Part shown: piece by piece, positions 9,937 through 22,740 of the stretch | How the letters are laid out: each line of letters starts with the position of its first letter | Numbering within the stretch: position 1 is the first letter of the stretch | Assembly (NCBI GenBank): GCA_020205615.1 | Contig: CM035171.1 | Location: 12,738,625-12,802,624 of the forward strand | Reading direction: 5' to 3' | Source of the DNA: Panax quinquefolius | Lineage: Eukaryota; Streptophyta; Magnoliopsida; Apiales; Araliaceae | DNA length: 64,000 bases | The notes under the pieces: model-generated | Told to the model about the DNA's origin: nothing | Databases searched by the model: none | What the model saw: only the letters and a program-made list of their open reading frames with translations | Position numbers and translations under genes: made by a program

Positions 9937-12430
9937 TGTGATACTTCCAAAATAGTATACATCACCTATTCTCGAAGTTATCAAATATATTGATGTAACT
10001 TAAATACAAGTTTTCATTTATATAATACTGACAAAACGTGAATCGGTAGTTTCAATACTGGATATTATTTCGTAGACGAGATCAAAACTCAAATAAAGTC
10101 TTCATTATAATTATTATCACACTATTTTATAAAATAGTGAGGATTACTACAACCACCATCTCTGATTTGTCACTCCATTCTACATTGATTTCACCAAGCT
10201 CTCATTTCACTCAAGAAAATGAAAGCAATGGGTGGGTGTTTCAAATTTCAAAGAAAAATATTACGACTAATATAATGGAGACTAAATAATCGTTAGTCTT
10301 CAACAAATTATTAAACCGATAGAATACAATAAACAATGAGTTTAAATCACGGTGAACAAAGAATCAATTATAAAAACAAAATAGGCGTGATATCTACTAT
10401 CTTCTATGATTTAAAAGTTTATCATCAATTTTATCGTTGAGATCTAATTTTCAATAAATAATCCACATCACCGAATTATCCAATGCATTACTGGCCGAGG
10501 ATATTCATTAAGATCACGTCATTAATTATCCAATGCATCACGGTACCAACGATATTCGATGTTATCATCAACGATCGTGATCACGCCAAACAACGGTTAA
10601 ATCTGCGCGAATTTCGGTAGAAGAAGAACGTATCGTCACGATCATACTCACAATTAATCATTCATCAACGCACTACGGCTTTAAAGAGAACTTTTACCAC
10701 ATCATTCGTAATATTCTGAGTCGTGATTATCTTAGAATAATCGCGATCATAATCATACAAATCAACAAATTCATCTATTCACTACTACTGGTAAATACGA
10801 CTTTCATCACAATATATAAAAGCAGGGATGTTGACAATGATATACTGAATTCAATTAAATGAGAGTAAGGATAAATTTTAAAGATTTATAATTTAATTTA
10901 TCCAGAATTTAATAATGTCCAAATTGTCAACGTGATCTTGATTTTGGGGAGTAAAATTTAAAAATAATATTGATCAAAAATAATTTAGTAATCAAATAAA
11001 TCAATTTTTTTTAAATTAATAAGATTCTATTTAATAATATCTTTAAGAAATGATTTCTCGAGTGAATAAGACTCGAGTAAATAATAGTCATCCGAATAGA
11101 ATGTAACCCCACACACAAATAGTATCCCGTCATTTAATAAAAAGTTCAGACCAACATTGGAAATACTAGATAAAACACAAACTATTAAGAATATTCCACT
11201 AATTTCAAGGGGTGTTACTATTTAATAATAAGAGTATGGAAACAAACAATAAATTTGTACCATAAATGGAGAAATATGAAGAAAAAAAAACGATATCCCT
11301 CACGTGAAAGTCTGAAAAGAAATGACATCGATACGAAGTATAAAAGAATATACTGAATCATGAATGGATTTTCACTCATTACGCGATAATTCAGCGTGAC
11401 AAATCATTTCAATAATTTAATAAAGAATGAATACGAATGATTATTCATCATGCATGCAGTAATCCACGTAGACATGTTACTCCCGCAGATTAATAAAGAA
11501 TAAAATGACAACCCTTATGAGTATTGAAAAAAAATAACAATCTTTACGAATACGAAAGAATAATACTCATTACCTTAGTAGAAGACCTGATCTCGCAATA
11601 ATAATGAAGTAGCGAATACTCTTCTTCTTCTTCATATAGCTTTCTCTCTGTCTATAGTTGCTTTCATAGTCTTGGTGAATTGGTGAGAATGAAAGAAGAA
11701 ATGAAACGATTTATAGGAAAATATAGTTTCGATAATCAGATCGCTTGGAAATTTCAAATTATTACAGTTTAATACCTTCATCTTTGCCTCCATGTTTAGT
11801 TTAGTACCTAAAGTATTATTAATATTGCACAACCTCTCCTAATAGTACATGCATGTGAATCAATAGTTATTTGCATGTGAACTAATAACAATTAATTACT
11901 TATTTATCCTATTAATTACCCGTTTGATCCATAATAACAAAACCAACCAATCACATAATTATCTCATTTGAGGGTAATTGGGTCATGGAAGAATTAAAGA
12001 AAACTAAATGAACAAACATCTTTAATCAACACGAACTTATTCATTATTAATATTTTTACTCACAATATTAACAACCATATCATTTCCATTAAAGAGGGGG
12101 CTTTCCGATAAGAATTTTTCCCTATTGGTGCACAATTAGGTGACCATACCCCTTTCCTCGACCGAACTTTCTAGACATCGTTAATAATGTAAATAATAAT
12201 ATAAATAACTTCGTCGTTTCAATTATTGATTTAATAATATAAAATATTATACGGACTGTGACAATAATTGAATCAATAATATGAGATCTTACGCAAAGAA
12301 TTATTTATGAAGAATAATTGAATAAAATTGAATGACTTCCGACGTAAAGATCAATAATCAAAGATAATGTGACAATACATTGTCTTCTACTACGTGATCA
12401 CGCGACATCGTTTTTTACCAATCTGTAAAA
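9937..12430 (-). repeat. Old degraded chromovirus-type LTR remnant
   Basis: It shares colinear blocks with the ~2.6-kb LTRs at 22741, 35414 and 51385. These are the 3'-end block (TGTGATACTTCCAAAATAGTATACATCACC), the TTTATAGGAAAAT TATA region (about 11708), and the GGGGCTTTCCGATAAGAATT...TTAGGTGACCA...ACTTTCTAGACATCG block at about 12098-12180. The terminal few hundred bases expected on the right are replaced by TA-rich sequence, so no target duplication can be shown. Divergence is far higher than between the other copies. Confidence 0.65.
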
Positions 12431-12468
12431 GATTTCAAAAGTTTAACGGTAAAATAATATAAAATATA

Positions 12469-12517
<49 letters not shown>

Positions 12518-12645
12518 ATATATAGGGATTCCATTCAAAGAATCGGTTGTTGGGGAAGAATTTATTTTATCAAATTACTACAACCCGTAGCCATTGTTAC
12601 ATAAATTTTTTATTTATAAATGTAAGTATGTTACATTTAAATAGA

Positions 12646-12702
<57 letters not shown>

Positions 12703-13072
12703 AGAGATTTGGATTTGATCGATTCTCTGATTTTGTTAAAATGCTATTTTTTTTTTATTTTAAAATAATGTAAAAAAGTTTTAATATTTTATAAATGAAA
12801 CTTTTTTCTTAATACGATGTTTTGAATACATATATGAAATATGTGCATGCAGCATCGTATATATATTTTTGTTATATGATTCAAATCACAAAAAAAACAC
12901 TGTATTATAGAAAAATCTCAGTTCCATAAAATATTAAACTTTTTTTTAAAAAAAAAGCAAAAAATAAAAAATAAAAATTTTTGGTCCATATTTTATCAAA
13001 GTCCTAACTTTGACCGATCTGCTTTTGTATATATATCTAGATATATCTCGTATCCCCAGACTGTATTTTATT
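12431..13072. repeat. AT-rich stretch with two (TA)n microsatellites
   Basis: TA runs at about 12471-12515 and 12649-12699 bracket a short unique segment. The 73-codon ORF across the second run is repeat-derived. No gene seen. Confidence 0.7.
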
Positions 13073-13235
13073 TGGTCCCGGATGATTTATTGAATTAAGG
13101 AAATTCAAAATTATTTGTATTTTATTAGATAGATAGATAGATAGATGAATGTTGTGATTTATCCTAAACTTTGAACTGCTCAGATAATTTATTGAGTTGA
13201 CGAAAAATTCAAAATTATTTGTATTTTATTTGATA
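13073..13235. repeat. Dispersed repeat, two tandem copies
   Basis: AATTCAAAATTATTTGTATTTTATT occurs twice here (about 13101 and 13209), each after GATGATTTATTGA/GATAATTTATTGA. The same unit, inverted, is present at 15461-15566 and 20408-20517 together with a GTCCCGTG-like end. A GATA microsatellite (13126-13146) lies inside. MITE-like, family unknown. Confidence 0.6.
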
Positions 13236-14350
13236 AATATATATGGTCCTGATCGATCGGCAAATCAATCATGGATCCAAGTCAAGCTGGTTGGGCACGA
13301 TCAAATCTCAAGCACGCAAGTCTTTGCCCCAAACTAATTAAGCACAGTGAGTACAATCATTATTGGTATTGATTGAAGCTGTAATTCTTGGTATCATACT
13401 TGTACTTTTCTGTCATTTCACAGCAAGTGAAATAATATAATTCCCGCTTATTTTCGGTGGAGGTAATTAGGATGACCAGTTATGAATCAAAGAGTCAATT
13501 CATCAACTGTAATAATAATATTGTGAATGTTTACGTCTGTTTTTTATTTATTAATTACGTAAATAAATATTAGTAGTAATTTTTTTAAATATATATATTA
13601 TAAGTAAAACTTTCATGTAATTCTTACTCTATTATATTTCTGTACTGTACTACTTTACTTTTTAATATTCTTTCCATCCATCCATCCATCCATCCTGCTT
13701 GCATATCCTATTATGACCACATTTTGGTAGTCGACGTTTTTTTGTGCATACGATATTTAATGACATAAATTTTCTTCATAATTTTCCTTTTTTTAAGAAA
13801 AGTAATTTAAGAATAAACTGTGTTATTTGGAAATATTTGTTGAATTTTCTTTTATGCATGTTACTTCTTCTGTTGGTGTAATAATACTTTTAGAAAAACA
13901 AAAAAAGCACATGAATAAAGTATATAAGATTTTGTAGATGTTATTTAAATGAATGGAGGGGCAGGCCACCCAAATGGATGGGTTTCTTTTGTTTATATTT
14001 GAAAATATTGAGCAAAGTCAATTCAAATAAATGCAAATAATGGGTACTACTAGCTATAAATAGTAGAAGGTGGTGGGGGATAATAAAGGATTGAAATTGG
14101 CAGGATCCGGAAAAGATGGTGAATTGGTGGGAGTGGGCAGGGCAGGGCAGGGCAGGGCCCAGAAAGTAGAAGAAGAATGAATGGGGTTAGGGCTTGACTT
14201 TTAATTGGTAAATTTTTGGCATGCTAAGCTTACAACTCCTGCATGCGCACATGATCAACACATGGGTACGTGTTTTTCCTCTCAAACCTCACAAATACTA
14301 AAAACAACAAACCATGTATATTTGTTAGCTGACCACTATATAAAAAGTTA
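13236..14350. other. Intergenic DNA with microsatellites
   Basis: No supported gene. (ATCC)n lies at 13672-13695. (GGGCA)n lies at 14135-14160 and gives a G-rich tract with four GGG runs that could form a G-quadruplex. The stretch 13930-14280 is less AT-rich but has no recognisable ORF. Confidence 0.45.
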
Positions 14351-14628
14351 CTCCCTTCGTTCCTAAAAGATTATCATTTAAGGTTTTAGTACATGAATTA
14401 AGGAAGTGTCATTTACCAAGTAAAATTTGTTTGAAATTCTATCACTAACCCTTTATGAAAAATTGAAAAATATTAATACAAGGGAGAAAATTTCTTGAGA
14501 CAATGAGAGAAGGTAGAGGTAATATAGAAAAGTAAATAATTTATTCTCCTTGAAAGTTGTAAACGACAAACTTTTTGGAACAAATTTTTTCTCCTAAAAC
14601 GCATAAATCTTTTTGCAATGGAGGAAGG
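14351..14628. mobile_element. Stowaway-like MITE, copy 2 (inverted relative to copies 1 and 3)
   Basis: Left end CTCCCTTCGTTCCTAAAAGAT, right end TTTTGCAATGGAGGAAG. The interior AACGACAAACTTTTTGG and TAAATAATTTATTCTCCT are the reverse complement of blocks in the copies at 8118 and 19860. Confidence 0.7.

Positions 14629-14631
<3 letters not shown>

Positions 14632-14684
<53 letters not shown>
14632..14684. repeat. (TA)n microsatellite
   Basis: About 26 TA units immediately after the MITE. Confidence 0.9.
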
Positions 14685-14686
<2 letters not shown>

Positions 14687-15807
14687 ACAAAGTCGATAAA
14701 GTCTTAGTTTAGTAGTTTAGATCTTTAGGTCTCATATTTAATTTATTTTTATTTAAATAAATTTATTTATTTTATTACGAGAAACTATTTCTTTTTAAAG
14801 GTCACATTTAAGTGAGTTTATTTATTTTATTATTATGAGAAGTATATTTTCTCTTTATGTAAAGTTCGTTTGTTCTTTCTCTTCTAGTGAGACTTAATAT
14901 TATTGTTGAATTTCCAGATGCATGACGAGGACAAGGGCTTTGCGTTAAAAGCCTAGGTTAGAAAAGGGGTCAGCCCCCGTAAATTACGCTTATCCAGTAA
15001 TATTCTGAATGGGTATCCTAACAACTGGGCCTGGGCCCATTACATTCATTGTTTTCCGTTAAACGCGCCCTCTTTGTTTTCTTTTCAACAGATTAATACT
15101 CCATTTATTACTCCCTTTCTTTCAAGATATACATTTGTAAAACCAAAACTACATGTTTAAAATAATTTAAAAATAAAAATAAAATTATAATAGAAAAATT
15201 GTATCTATAATTTTAAAATAAAAAAACTACAATTCAATAAAAATATATAAGTGTGAATAATAAATAATTTCTCATTAAAATACGTTTTCCTTTACTCACT
15301 ACTGTTGTAAAAATTTATAAGTACATAATATATTATCCCTATTAAAATAGAAATCAATTTCATTTATTATAATTTCAAAAAAATAAATAACTTCATGTTT
15401 TTTATGAAAGATTACAATAATTATTAATTTCACATAAAAATAAAACAATAATCTATCTAATAAAATACAAATAATTTTAAATTTTCCGCTTACTCAATAA
15501 ATCATCTGGACCGTTCAAAATTTGAGATAAATTCTACCGTTCATATAGTATTTAAGTCACGGGACCAAGTAATAATCATAATATAAAGAAGAAATAACAA
15601 CTCATACAATTTCAATGCGGAATAATAAAATTATATTAAGTCGGGGAGTGAGACCGTTCACTTTACAAGATACTAGTAGTACATGCGAAGGCGGGAAAAT
15701 GAAGTGGGAGTGCACGTGCACAAACGAAATAAACAGAAACATGTGAACACATGGATGGGCCCGCTTTGATGTTCCGATAAAGGTCGACAGCCCAACGGGG
15801 TTCAATG
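14685..15807. other. Intergenic DNA with repeat fragments
   Basis: No gene supported. A MITE-like start (ACTCCCTTTCTTTCAAGATATAC) is at about 15110. The 67-codon minus ORF at 15602-15805 has no recognisable domain. Confidence 0.4.
15461..15566. repeat. Dispersed repeat, inverted relative to 13073
   Basis: TAATAAAATACAAATAATTTTAAATTTTCCGC...CGGGACC; it matches 20408-20517 in the same orientation and 13073-13235 in reverse. Confidence 0.55.
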
Positions 15808-15812
15808 ATTAA
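15808..15812. repeat. 5-bp target-site duplication (ATTAA), left
   Basis: ATTAA, repeated at 19801-19805 on the other side of the solo LTR. Confidence 0.85.
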
Positions 15813-18800
15813 TGCAACGACCCCAAAATGGAGACCATTTCGCTTTCCGATCTTGTGCGTTAATACTATCTTGTTATAATTTTAAAATATTATTTAATAT
15901 TAAAATAGCTAAAAATGCAGAATAATTTTTTTTTCTTTATTTCCATTCATTCATTTCCTGAATCGCAACCTTTACAATTCTTATTTATACTAAAATCATA
16001 TTTATTCTCATTTCAGAATAAACATTCTTTATCCATTCAACATTTCAAACTATACATAATTACCAATTACATTTGACAAAACTATCAATCATAAATTTAT
16101 ACCATTTCTAATTCAAGAAAATGTATTCATTTTGCACATCGTTCAATCTTCATCATCCGTATAGCAAGTAATATTGTTTAACATCATTAACCTGCAAAAA
16201 GTTTGTGTTTGCAAGATTGAGTCAAACGTACCCAAAGAAATTTAATACCATCATGTTTCACATAGCACACAATTCCATATACACTATATTTCCTTTACTA
16301 TGCATATCCGCATGCAACATATACTCTTTACTATGCATATCATACATGCATCAATAATTCCTTACAAAACATACATTCATGCATTATATATTTCTAATTT
16401 ATCGAGTTACATCATACAACATGTGCTATCACATATCACACATAAATTGAGTTCCATAACCCAATTAACTTAGTCATATTTTGACTTTAACAATTCATAA
16501 AGTATAGTATGTAACTCACCACATAATCACATTTAATCCACAAACATAATAGAACTGAAAAACTTGCCTCGTTCAATGACCATTGATACAAACTTTAGTT
16601 TAACTTCGCTTCACGAATCCTACACAGTTATGTTCACATGTATGCATACATTAGTCACATATTCATATCCCATAACCTGTATAGCTAATAAACATTAAGA
16701 TAAACTATATCAATATCTGATATTCGTATTTCCAAGAAACTTCCATATTCCTTTAAAATATTTTAGGTTTTAGCTTAATATAGTCATACATTCTCAAAAA
16801 GTTCCAACACAACTTTTAAAATGTTAATTCATTACATTTATAAATTATAACCCTTTTAAAAGTATTTACAGACTTTACACGCCTTTATATGTAGACTTAT
16901 AGTCATATAGTGCATTTGTGCCTTTACTTTGCGTAATTATAGCTTATTTTCGCTTTCGTGAGTAATTTAAATACTATTCTGCACGAATATTAGCTTTCTA
17001 GGCTTAATGCGTTCATTTTACACTACTTTTCCCCATTTCATGTACACATGAGGTATATATATGTTTTTGCATATACGCCTCTCTTATAATGTCAAACCTT
17101 GCCTCATTTTCTTGGCTTGTAGGTACGTAGACATAGGCTATTTGTATGTCTTATACCTACACATAGCTTATTAATGTCAAGCGTTGAGTTTTCAACTTCG
17201 TTTACACAATTCTCTCTTTGTATTTCGAAAACCATTCAGTTCCGAGGTATAGCTTTGGAATAGCTTTCATTAACGTCAACATATCACATCTCACAGATAT
17301 AATACCCATGTACATGTAATCTTATGTTTACATATTGCTTTTATAGCATCTAGTATGCTTCAAACGGTTATATGCGTTATATAGGTTTTAAACTGCGTTT
17401 TATATCCGCCTCGATGCCTCAGAATACGTGAAACTGTCAAAAACCTCAAAATCTGTGTCGCCACCTTGAAATACGTGTCACGACGTCAAATATTGCGTTT
17501 CGTTATGAAAACTGCATCGCGGCGTCGGACTGGGCCCGGTTGCCCTTGGCTTGGCCCGACCGGCCTTGGCATAGGCCACCGCCGAACGTGTTCTGACGTC
17601 CACTTTGCATATTTTTAGTTTCCGTCTCGTTCGTCCGATCCCGACCAATTTTGGATATGCTATAGGTGGTATGTCCACCTATTTTAAAAAAATGCTAACC
17701 GAACATTTTGGGTAATTTAGACGCGTTAAACAAGAGGCCAAAACAGCCCCCAGCCAACTGCTACTGTGCGCTGCTGCTGTCTGTGTGCTGCTGTGGGCAG
17801 CAGCCCCTCGCGGCTACTTTGCAATTTTGCCATTTTTAGCTCGCATGTTGGATCACGCTCATTTTTGAATATGTTATACATGGTCTGTAAGACTATTTTT
17901 AAAAAATACAAATCACCCAATTCGGGTTCATTAGGAAGCCCAAACAGTGCATCAAAAGTGGACGTTCATAACAGTTTTTAACTTTTTCCCAGCTTTACCC
18001 TCTCTCGCTAAAACAGTCATAACTAATTCGTTTTAAAACATTTTTTAGCGATTCTTGCGCCCACGCTAAGCTAACTTCCGGGGCTACAACTCTTATTCAA
18101 TAACCTTTTCCAAATTCTGCACCCATAATTCCAGAAAATTCGTGTAAGAGGACTGCTTCGAATCTGTTTTCCAGATTTGGGCAGTTTCGACGCACCCACT
18201 TTGGCACGTCTTAACTCAGTCATCCGAACTCGGAATTAGTCTGTTCTGAAGTCTATGGAAAGCTTATTCAGTGTACTATAATATCCCAAAAGCCTAGAAT
18301 TTTCTGGAAATATATACTCGACCCGAAATTGGCCTCAAGGTCAGCGATAATACTAGTTTTTTCACTTTTCGAATAACTAGCTTCGGATGTTGGTTCACAT
18401 GCATTTAAGTTAGTCCCAGCCCACAGAAACTCATGCATGCAATCTGATTGACCATGGTAGGCACAAACATACACAAATGATGAACCAAAGCCCTCTCTCA
18501 TCTTAGAACTGACATTAGCTAATTATCATTTTTTCCCGCATAACCCAAATTAAACCAAAATCTTTAAATCACATTTAGCATTTGATTTGATACATCTAAA
18601 TAGCTTAAATTATCCGCCAACTCGTGCATATATACCATCTTGTTCAGGATACTAATAAATTCTCAAATTTTAACCATACAGTCCCTTTGAAACATTTTAT
18701 CGAACTTGTAACATGCATAGTATAAAAATCAAATTTTACACAGTATTTGAATATGAAATCATGCCAATCTCCTTACAAAATTCTCCTTATGACTCTCGAA

Positions 18801-19800
18801 TCCATCTGATTCCTTCGTGTAGATAACCTCCCACAACCAAACATGGCATCAACAGGACATAATTAACTAAATTTTCATGAATTACTTGGAAAAGTATTCA
18901 TACCTTTTAATATAATGAAATTTTTAACTTGGTGAGGGCTGATGATTGTCATTCTTGCTGCAATTGGTGTTTAATCCGTCCCCAATACAATTATTAGCTC
19001 AAATTCTTCTAATACTCTTGGGCCTTGGCATGCTATTAGTTTGAGAGTGGAAACTTGTTTTGGGACGGATGGAAGAGACCAATTTTTTTCTTAACGAATG
19101 AACATAAAATTGGTCAAGGAACTGTTTTTTTTTCCTTCTTTTGGGTCGGATGAAAGGTAGGGAATGGAGAAGGAGCAGGACTTCAACTCCTCTTTGGTTA
19201 ATACCAGCTAATGCTTTGATTTTGCCCAGTGTCCCTCTACGTTACAGCTCCTGCTTCAACAAATGACTCAGCTTATTATTATTATTTTATTTTTAAATCC
19301 CAACCTCAGTTATCCATCTTGGGCAATACTCAATTAAATCCCAGCACATGACTTTAATGTATATACATATTATATATTACACTCATTTTATAAACCATCC
19401 GTACTTATCGTGAAATATAATATTAAAATATACCATTCCATAAATCTTTTCCATAAAAATGGAGATTATATATTAAATAAAAATAATTTATTTAATATAA
19501 ATTATTTAATTAAAATAATTTAATCTCGCAAATTAATATACTTTTGCCCACTTAATTATTTGCCATATTTAATGCATACAATAATTTTGTATCATTAAAT
19601 TTAACTACATCTTTCCTTTAATAATTTGCTCCTCCACATATAACAAATATATAATACTAATACATTTATTATACACAAAATCACATATTGCATAACACTA
19701 ACTCTCTTATGCAATATAATATCACATAACATATCATTTAATAAGAATTTTATTTGTTTAATTCTTATTTTAATATCTCTCAAAAATTTGGGTTATCACA
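15813..19800 (-). mobile_element. Solo LTR, 3,988 bp, Ty3-gypsy chromovirus type
   Basis: Read on the minus strand it starts TGTGATAACCCAAATTTTTG and ends ATTTTGGGGTCGTTGCA, so it begins TG and ends CA. It is flanked by a perfect 5-bp duplication (ATTAA). No primer-binding site, gag or pol lies on either side, so the element has collapsed to one LTR by LTR-LTR recombination. At 4 kb the LTR is long even for Tekay/Del-type chromoviruses. A less AT-rich region (about 17400-18100) lies centrally. ORFs inside (for example 17478-17678) show no domain and are taken as chance. Confidence 0.85.
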
Positions 19801-19805
19801 ATTAA
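19801..19805. repeat. 5-bp target-site duplication (ATTAA), right
   Basis: Exact copy of 15808-15812. Confidence 0.85.
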
Positions 19806-19859
19806 GGTATCCCCACCCCCACTGTATAGACAATCATTCATAGCATATGCTATTTGTTA

Positions 19860-20136
19860 CTACCTCCATTTCAAAATAAGTGACGTTTTAGAAGAAAAAA
19901 TTTGTTTTAAATTATTTGTCGTTTCTAGGAGAATAAATTATTTATTTTCCTATATCACCTTTACCTTCTCTCATTGTCCAAAAAAATTCTCACCCTTAAT
20001 ATTAATAGTTATCAACTTCCCATAAAGGGGTAGGAATGGAATTTCACCCAGATTTTAATTATTAAATTATGGTATTAAATGACTTTCTTAATCTATGCAA
20101 AAACCTTAAACGACACTTATTTTGGAATGGAGGGAG
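19860..20136. mobile_element. Stowaway-like MITE, copy 3
   Basis: Left CTACCTCCATTTCAAAATAAGTGACG pairs with right CGACACTTATTTTGGAATGGAGGGAG, flanked by TA. It is colinear with copy 1 at 8118. The last 27 bp of the right end are repeated once more at 20139-20168 (CTTATTTTGGAATGGAGGAAGTA). Confidence 0.8.
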
Positions 20137-20407
20137 TATGAACTCTTATTTTGGAATGGAGGAAGTATGAACTAAAAATTGACAAATATTATTTTACCTA
20201 ATATATATTACTAGTATGAAGGATAATAATTAAAAAACAGTCTTTATCAGCTAAAATTGGGTTTGAACAATTATGCCCCATAACAACCCATCCAAACCAT
20301 TGTAATTAATTTGTCTACTAGATATTCTAGCTGATGTGCAAGGAAAAGTTAATGTTGCTTCGCTGAATGACATAAGAAAAAGGAAAAGTAACCAACTACT
20401 ATTCATA

Positions 20408-20517
20408 TCTATAAAATACAACTGATTTTGAATTTTTCGCTCACTCTAATAAATTATTTGGGCCGTCTAAAGTTTAGGATAAATCTCACCGTACACGTAA
20501 TGCCGGAAGCACGGGAC
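20408..20517. repeat. Dispersed repeat, third site
   Basis: ATAAAATACAACTGATTTTGAATTTTTCGCTCAC...GGAAGCACGGGACACA; colinear with 15461-15566. Confidence 0.55.
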
Positions 20518-20921
20518 ACATCTAGTATGTCTATATCACGCAAGAAAAAGGAAAAGTACCTACCACACAAGGAAAAGGAAAAGGAAAAGGAAAAGGAAAA
20601 GGAACTAGTGCAACATCACAACATTTTGTCAACTAAACCAACTGCAACACAACATTCTGCCAACTATCATTTTTTTTGTTCAAAATTTCATTTCAGTATC
20701 AAGAATACTACACATTCAGTTGGCAAAAGAGAAAAGGACAAAACATCTTTAAAAAGCAACTCATTTATAACCTCATTTTGTAGCACAGGCTCAAGTTTCA
20801 TTTAACATAGTAAATTAACAATAATTTCCCCCATAAAATAATTAAGTAGGAGCAAAGACTTCAAAAGTCTACAAACACGGTCTGATATTTGATCAACAAC
20901 ACATGTCCTAAGTAGTTGCAG
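20518..20921. other. Non-coding stretch, probable 3' flank of the minus-strand gene remnant
   Basis: Contains a GGAAAA hexamer repeat (20569-20603) that creates a Lys/Glu-rich chance ORF on the plus strand. No other feature. Confidence 0.45.
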
Positions 20922-21344
20922 TCAAAAATGCTCTTCCAGGCTGGCGGTTGGCTTAATTAAGGTCCATGGCACCCAAGAATTAAGCTGCAAAAATCAATCA
21001 CAAGTGTTTTACACCAGGTCTATGCATATACAAATCAGAGGACAACATGCCAACTTAACCACAAATATATGACAAAACAGCTAGATTAACATATACAACG
21101 TGTTATAAGATGTAATTAGACCAACTGAATAGACAAAACTCAACATGTACATGTGCTAATGCAAATACAAGAAATCTATACAAGTAAATTATAGTAGTAT
21201 ATAACGTGTTATAATGTTATAGACCAACTGAATTAACAAAACTCAACCATGTGTAAATGCGCGCGATAGCTGAAAAGACAAGAAGTCTATTAATTAGAGA
21301 AGCCAAACAAACCTTGACGTACGTTGCGATTTTCTGCTTTCCAC
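20922..21344 (-). pseudogene. Unrecognised gene, last two exons (3' end)
   Basis: On the minus strand an acceptor (TTATCTCAG) opens a 32-nt exon (21344-21313) that ends AAG|GTTTG. A second acceptor (GATTTTTGCAG) opens a last exon at 20984. Joined, they read in one frame through KIATYVK and NSWVPWTLIKPTASLEEHF to a TGA at 20922. The composition looks like real coding sequence, but I do not recognise the family. A possible preceding exon in matching phase lies on the far side of the 33.6-kb Tat insertion (55145-55189), so that element may sit in an intron of this gene. Whether the gene still works cannot be judged. Confidence 0.4.
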
Positions 21345-21514
21345 CTGAGATAATCAGTAGGGTTTATTAGTTTTGTAAATTCCCTGCAATAATGTATCAG
21401 AACTGTTATACACCAGCCTTTTATCCACATAATTATATAAATGCATGATAGATTATTTACATCTTCTTTTTCTCTCTCCTCCTTAATTTCTTGGCAAAAA
21501 TATTCAAGTATTTA

Positions 21515-21519
21515 CTAGG
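21515..21519. repeat. 5-bp target-site duplication (CTAGG) of the Tat element, left
   Basis: CTAGG directly precedes the 3' LTR (TGTTAACGCC) and recurs at 55081-55085 directly after the 5' LTR (GACCCAACA). Confidence 0.9.
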
Positions 21520-22168
21520 TGTTAACGCCAAGATCTTCTTCCTGTAGCGTCCCAATCACGTAAAGACGCTGATCCTCGCATAAGAAAACACGATAAACAC
21601 CACGTTCGACTACCGTTCATTCCGTGAGAGGGGATAGCTTCGGTAGTGAGAGTCGATATCGTGTTCACGAGGTTAATAATGGAGGATGTAATGTCTAGTG
21701 TATTGAGAGAAAAGAATAAATCTCGATTATGTGTGTGATTATGAATTAGAAATGTGTATGAGACGTCACTCTTTGTGAAGACTTCCTTGCTAGGGGTTAT
21801 ACTCTCTTCGCTTTGGATTAAATCTACCCACCACTCTTTCGACATTACCGATCCGATGGGTCCCGCCGAATCGCATGTAGTCTATCTACTACTTTTGGTC
21901 ATCGTTTTACCGCTTACTTGTAGGTTATGATCCCATCCACATTAATGCATGACAGGTCTTTCTAGTCAACCGTCATGCTTTTTTCATCATTACAAGTCAA
22001 AGTAATAGATATTAAAATATCTAATGGGTTAGTCCAATGAACAACCCGGTTCATGGGGTTAAATAGCCCAATGACTTTCGAGGTTCAATAATAGAGGCCC
22101 AATAGATTAATTAAATGAGTAAGCCCAATTAACTCGGCGGCTAGGGAGAGAAATATCATGACCCAACA
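21520..22168 (-). repeat. 3' LTR of the Tat element (649 bp)
   Basis: Starts TGTTGGGTCATGATATTTC on the minus strand and ends GGCGTTAACA. It aligns along its length with 54439-55080, with many small indels. A purine-rich AAAAACTAGAGGCAA just upstream (minus strand) is the candidate polypurine tract. Confidence 0.88.
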
Positions 22169-22426
22169 TTGCCTCTAGTTTTTGTTGAACGAAATGTTTA
22201 ATAGAAAACTATAAATGGTCCATGATATTTTACTAAAAGCCCATAGTGAGAAGTAATGGAAATGTACCTTCTTCGTTCATGAGATGAAATGAGAGAGAGA
22301 ACGGAGGCCCAAATCGAAAAGGCCTGCACGATAAATATCTCGACACAGGCACCGACGCTTCTCATTCAAATTCCAAATCATTACTAACATTTAATGTGTT
22401 GGCCTTGTACACCGTGTAACCGTCAG
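22169..22426. other. Tat spacer between 3' LTR and extra ORF
   Basis: No coding sequence. It holds the candidate polypurine tract of the minus-strand element and the region upstream of the extra ORF's TATA box. Confidence 0.5.
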
Positions 22427-22434
22427 TATAAAAG
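22427..22434 (+). promoter_or_regulatory. Candidate TATA box for the Tat antisense ORF
   Basis: TATAAAAG lies 107 nt upstream of the ATG at 22541, pointing away from the 3' LTR. This spacing fits an independent promoter driving the opposite-strand ORF. Confidence 0.45.
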
Positions 22435-22735
22435 ATAACTTTACCAAATTTGACAGTTCTACCTGCCCATTTGAAATTCGAGCGCCTTTTGAACTTTCTT
22501 CTCCTCTGAACTATCTGTCTTCCTCTGCAAACTGTCAAAAATGGCTTCCCAAGATTCTGAACAAAGCTCACCCATCCTAGTAACACCAATCAGCATCGTT
22601 CCACCAAACCCCAACCCCTGCGAAGAAACCTCGACCTTGAATCCCAAAGGAAAGAAAACCGATAAGAATCCTCCTCCAACAATCTCCAAACCCCTCTAAT
22701 ACTACAGAATACTTAACGCTTCTCATGACGCTAAC

Positions 22736-22740
22736 AACAC
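22736..22740. repeat. Target-site duplication (AACAC), left
   Basis: AACAC, repeated at 25348-25352 on the other side of the solo LTR. Confidence 0.75.

Noticed and set aside
12547..12768. 73-codon ORF with an (YI)n run
   Set aside because: It is the translation of a TA microsatellite; no conserved residues.
17478..18501. Several 64-77-codon ORFs in the GC-richer part of the 4-kb LTR
   Set aside because: They overlap on both strands, show no domain, and lie in an LTR.
20428..20805. 125-codon Lys/Glu-rich ORF
   Set aside because: Driven by a GGAAAA repeat and a dispersed repeat; no conserved domain.
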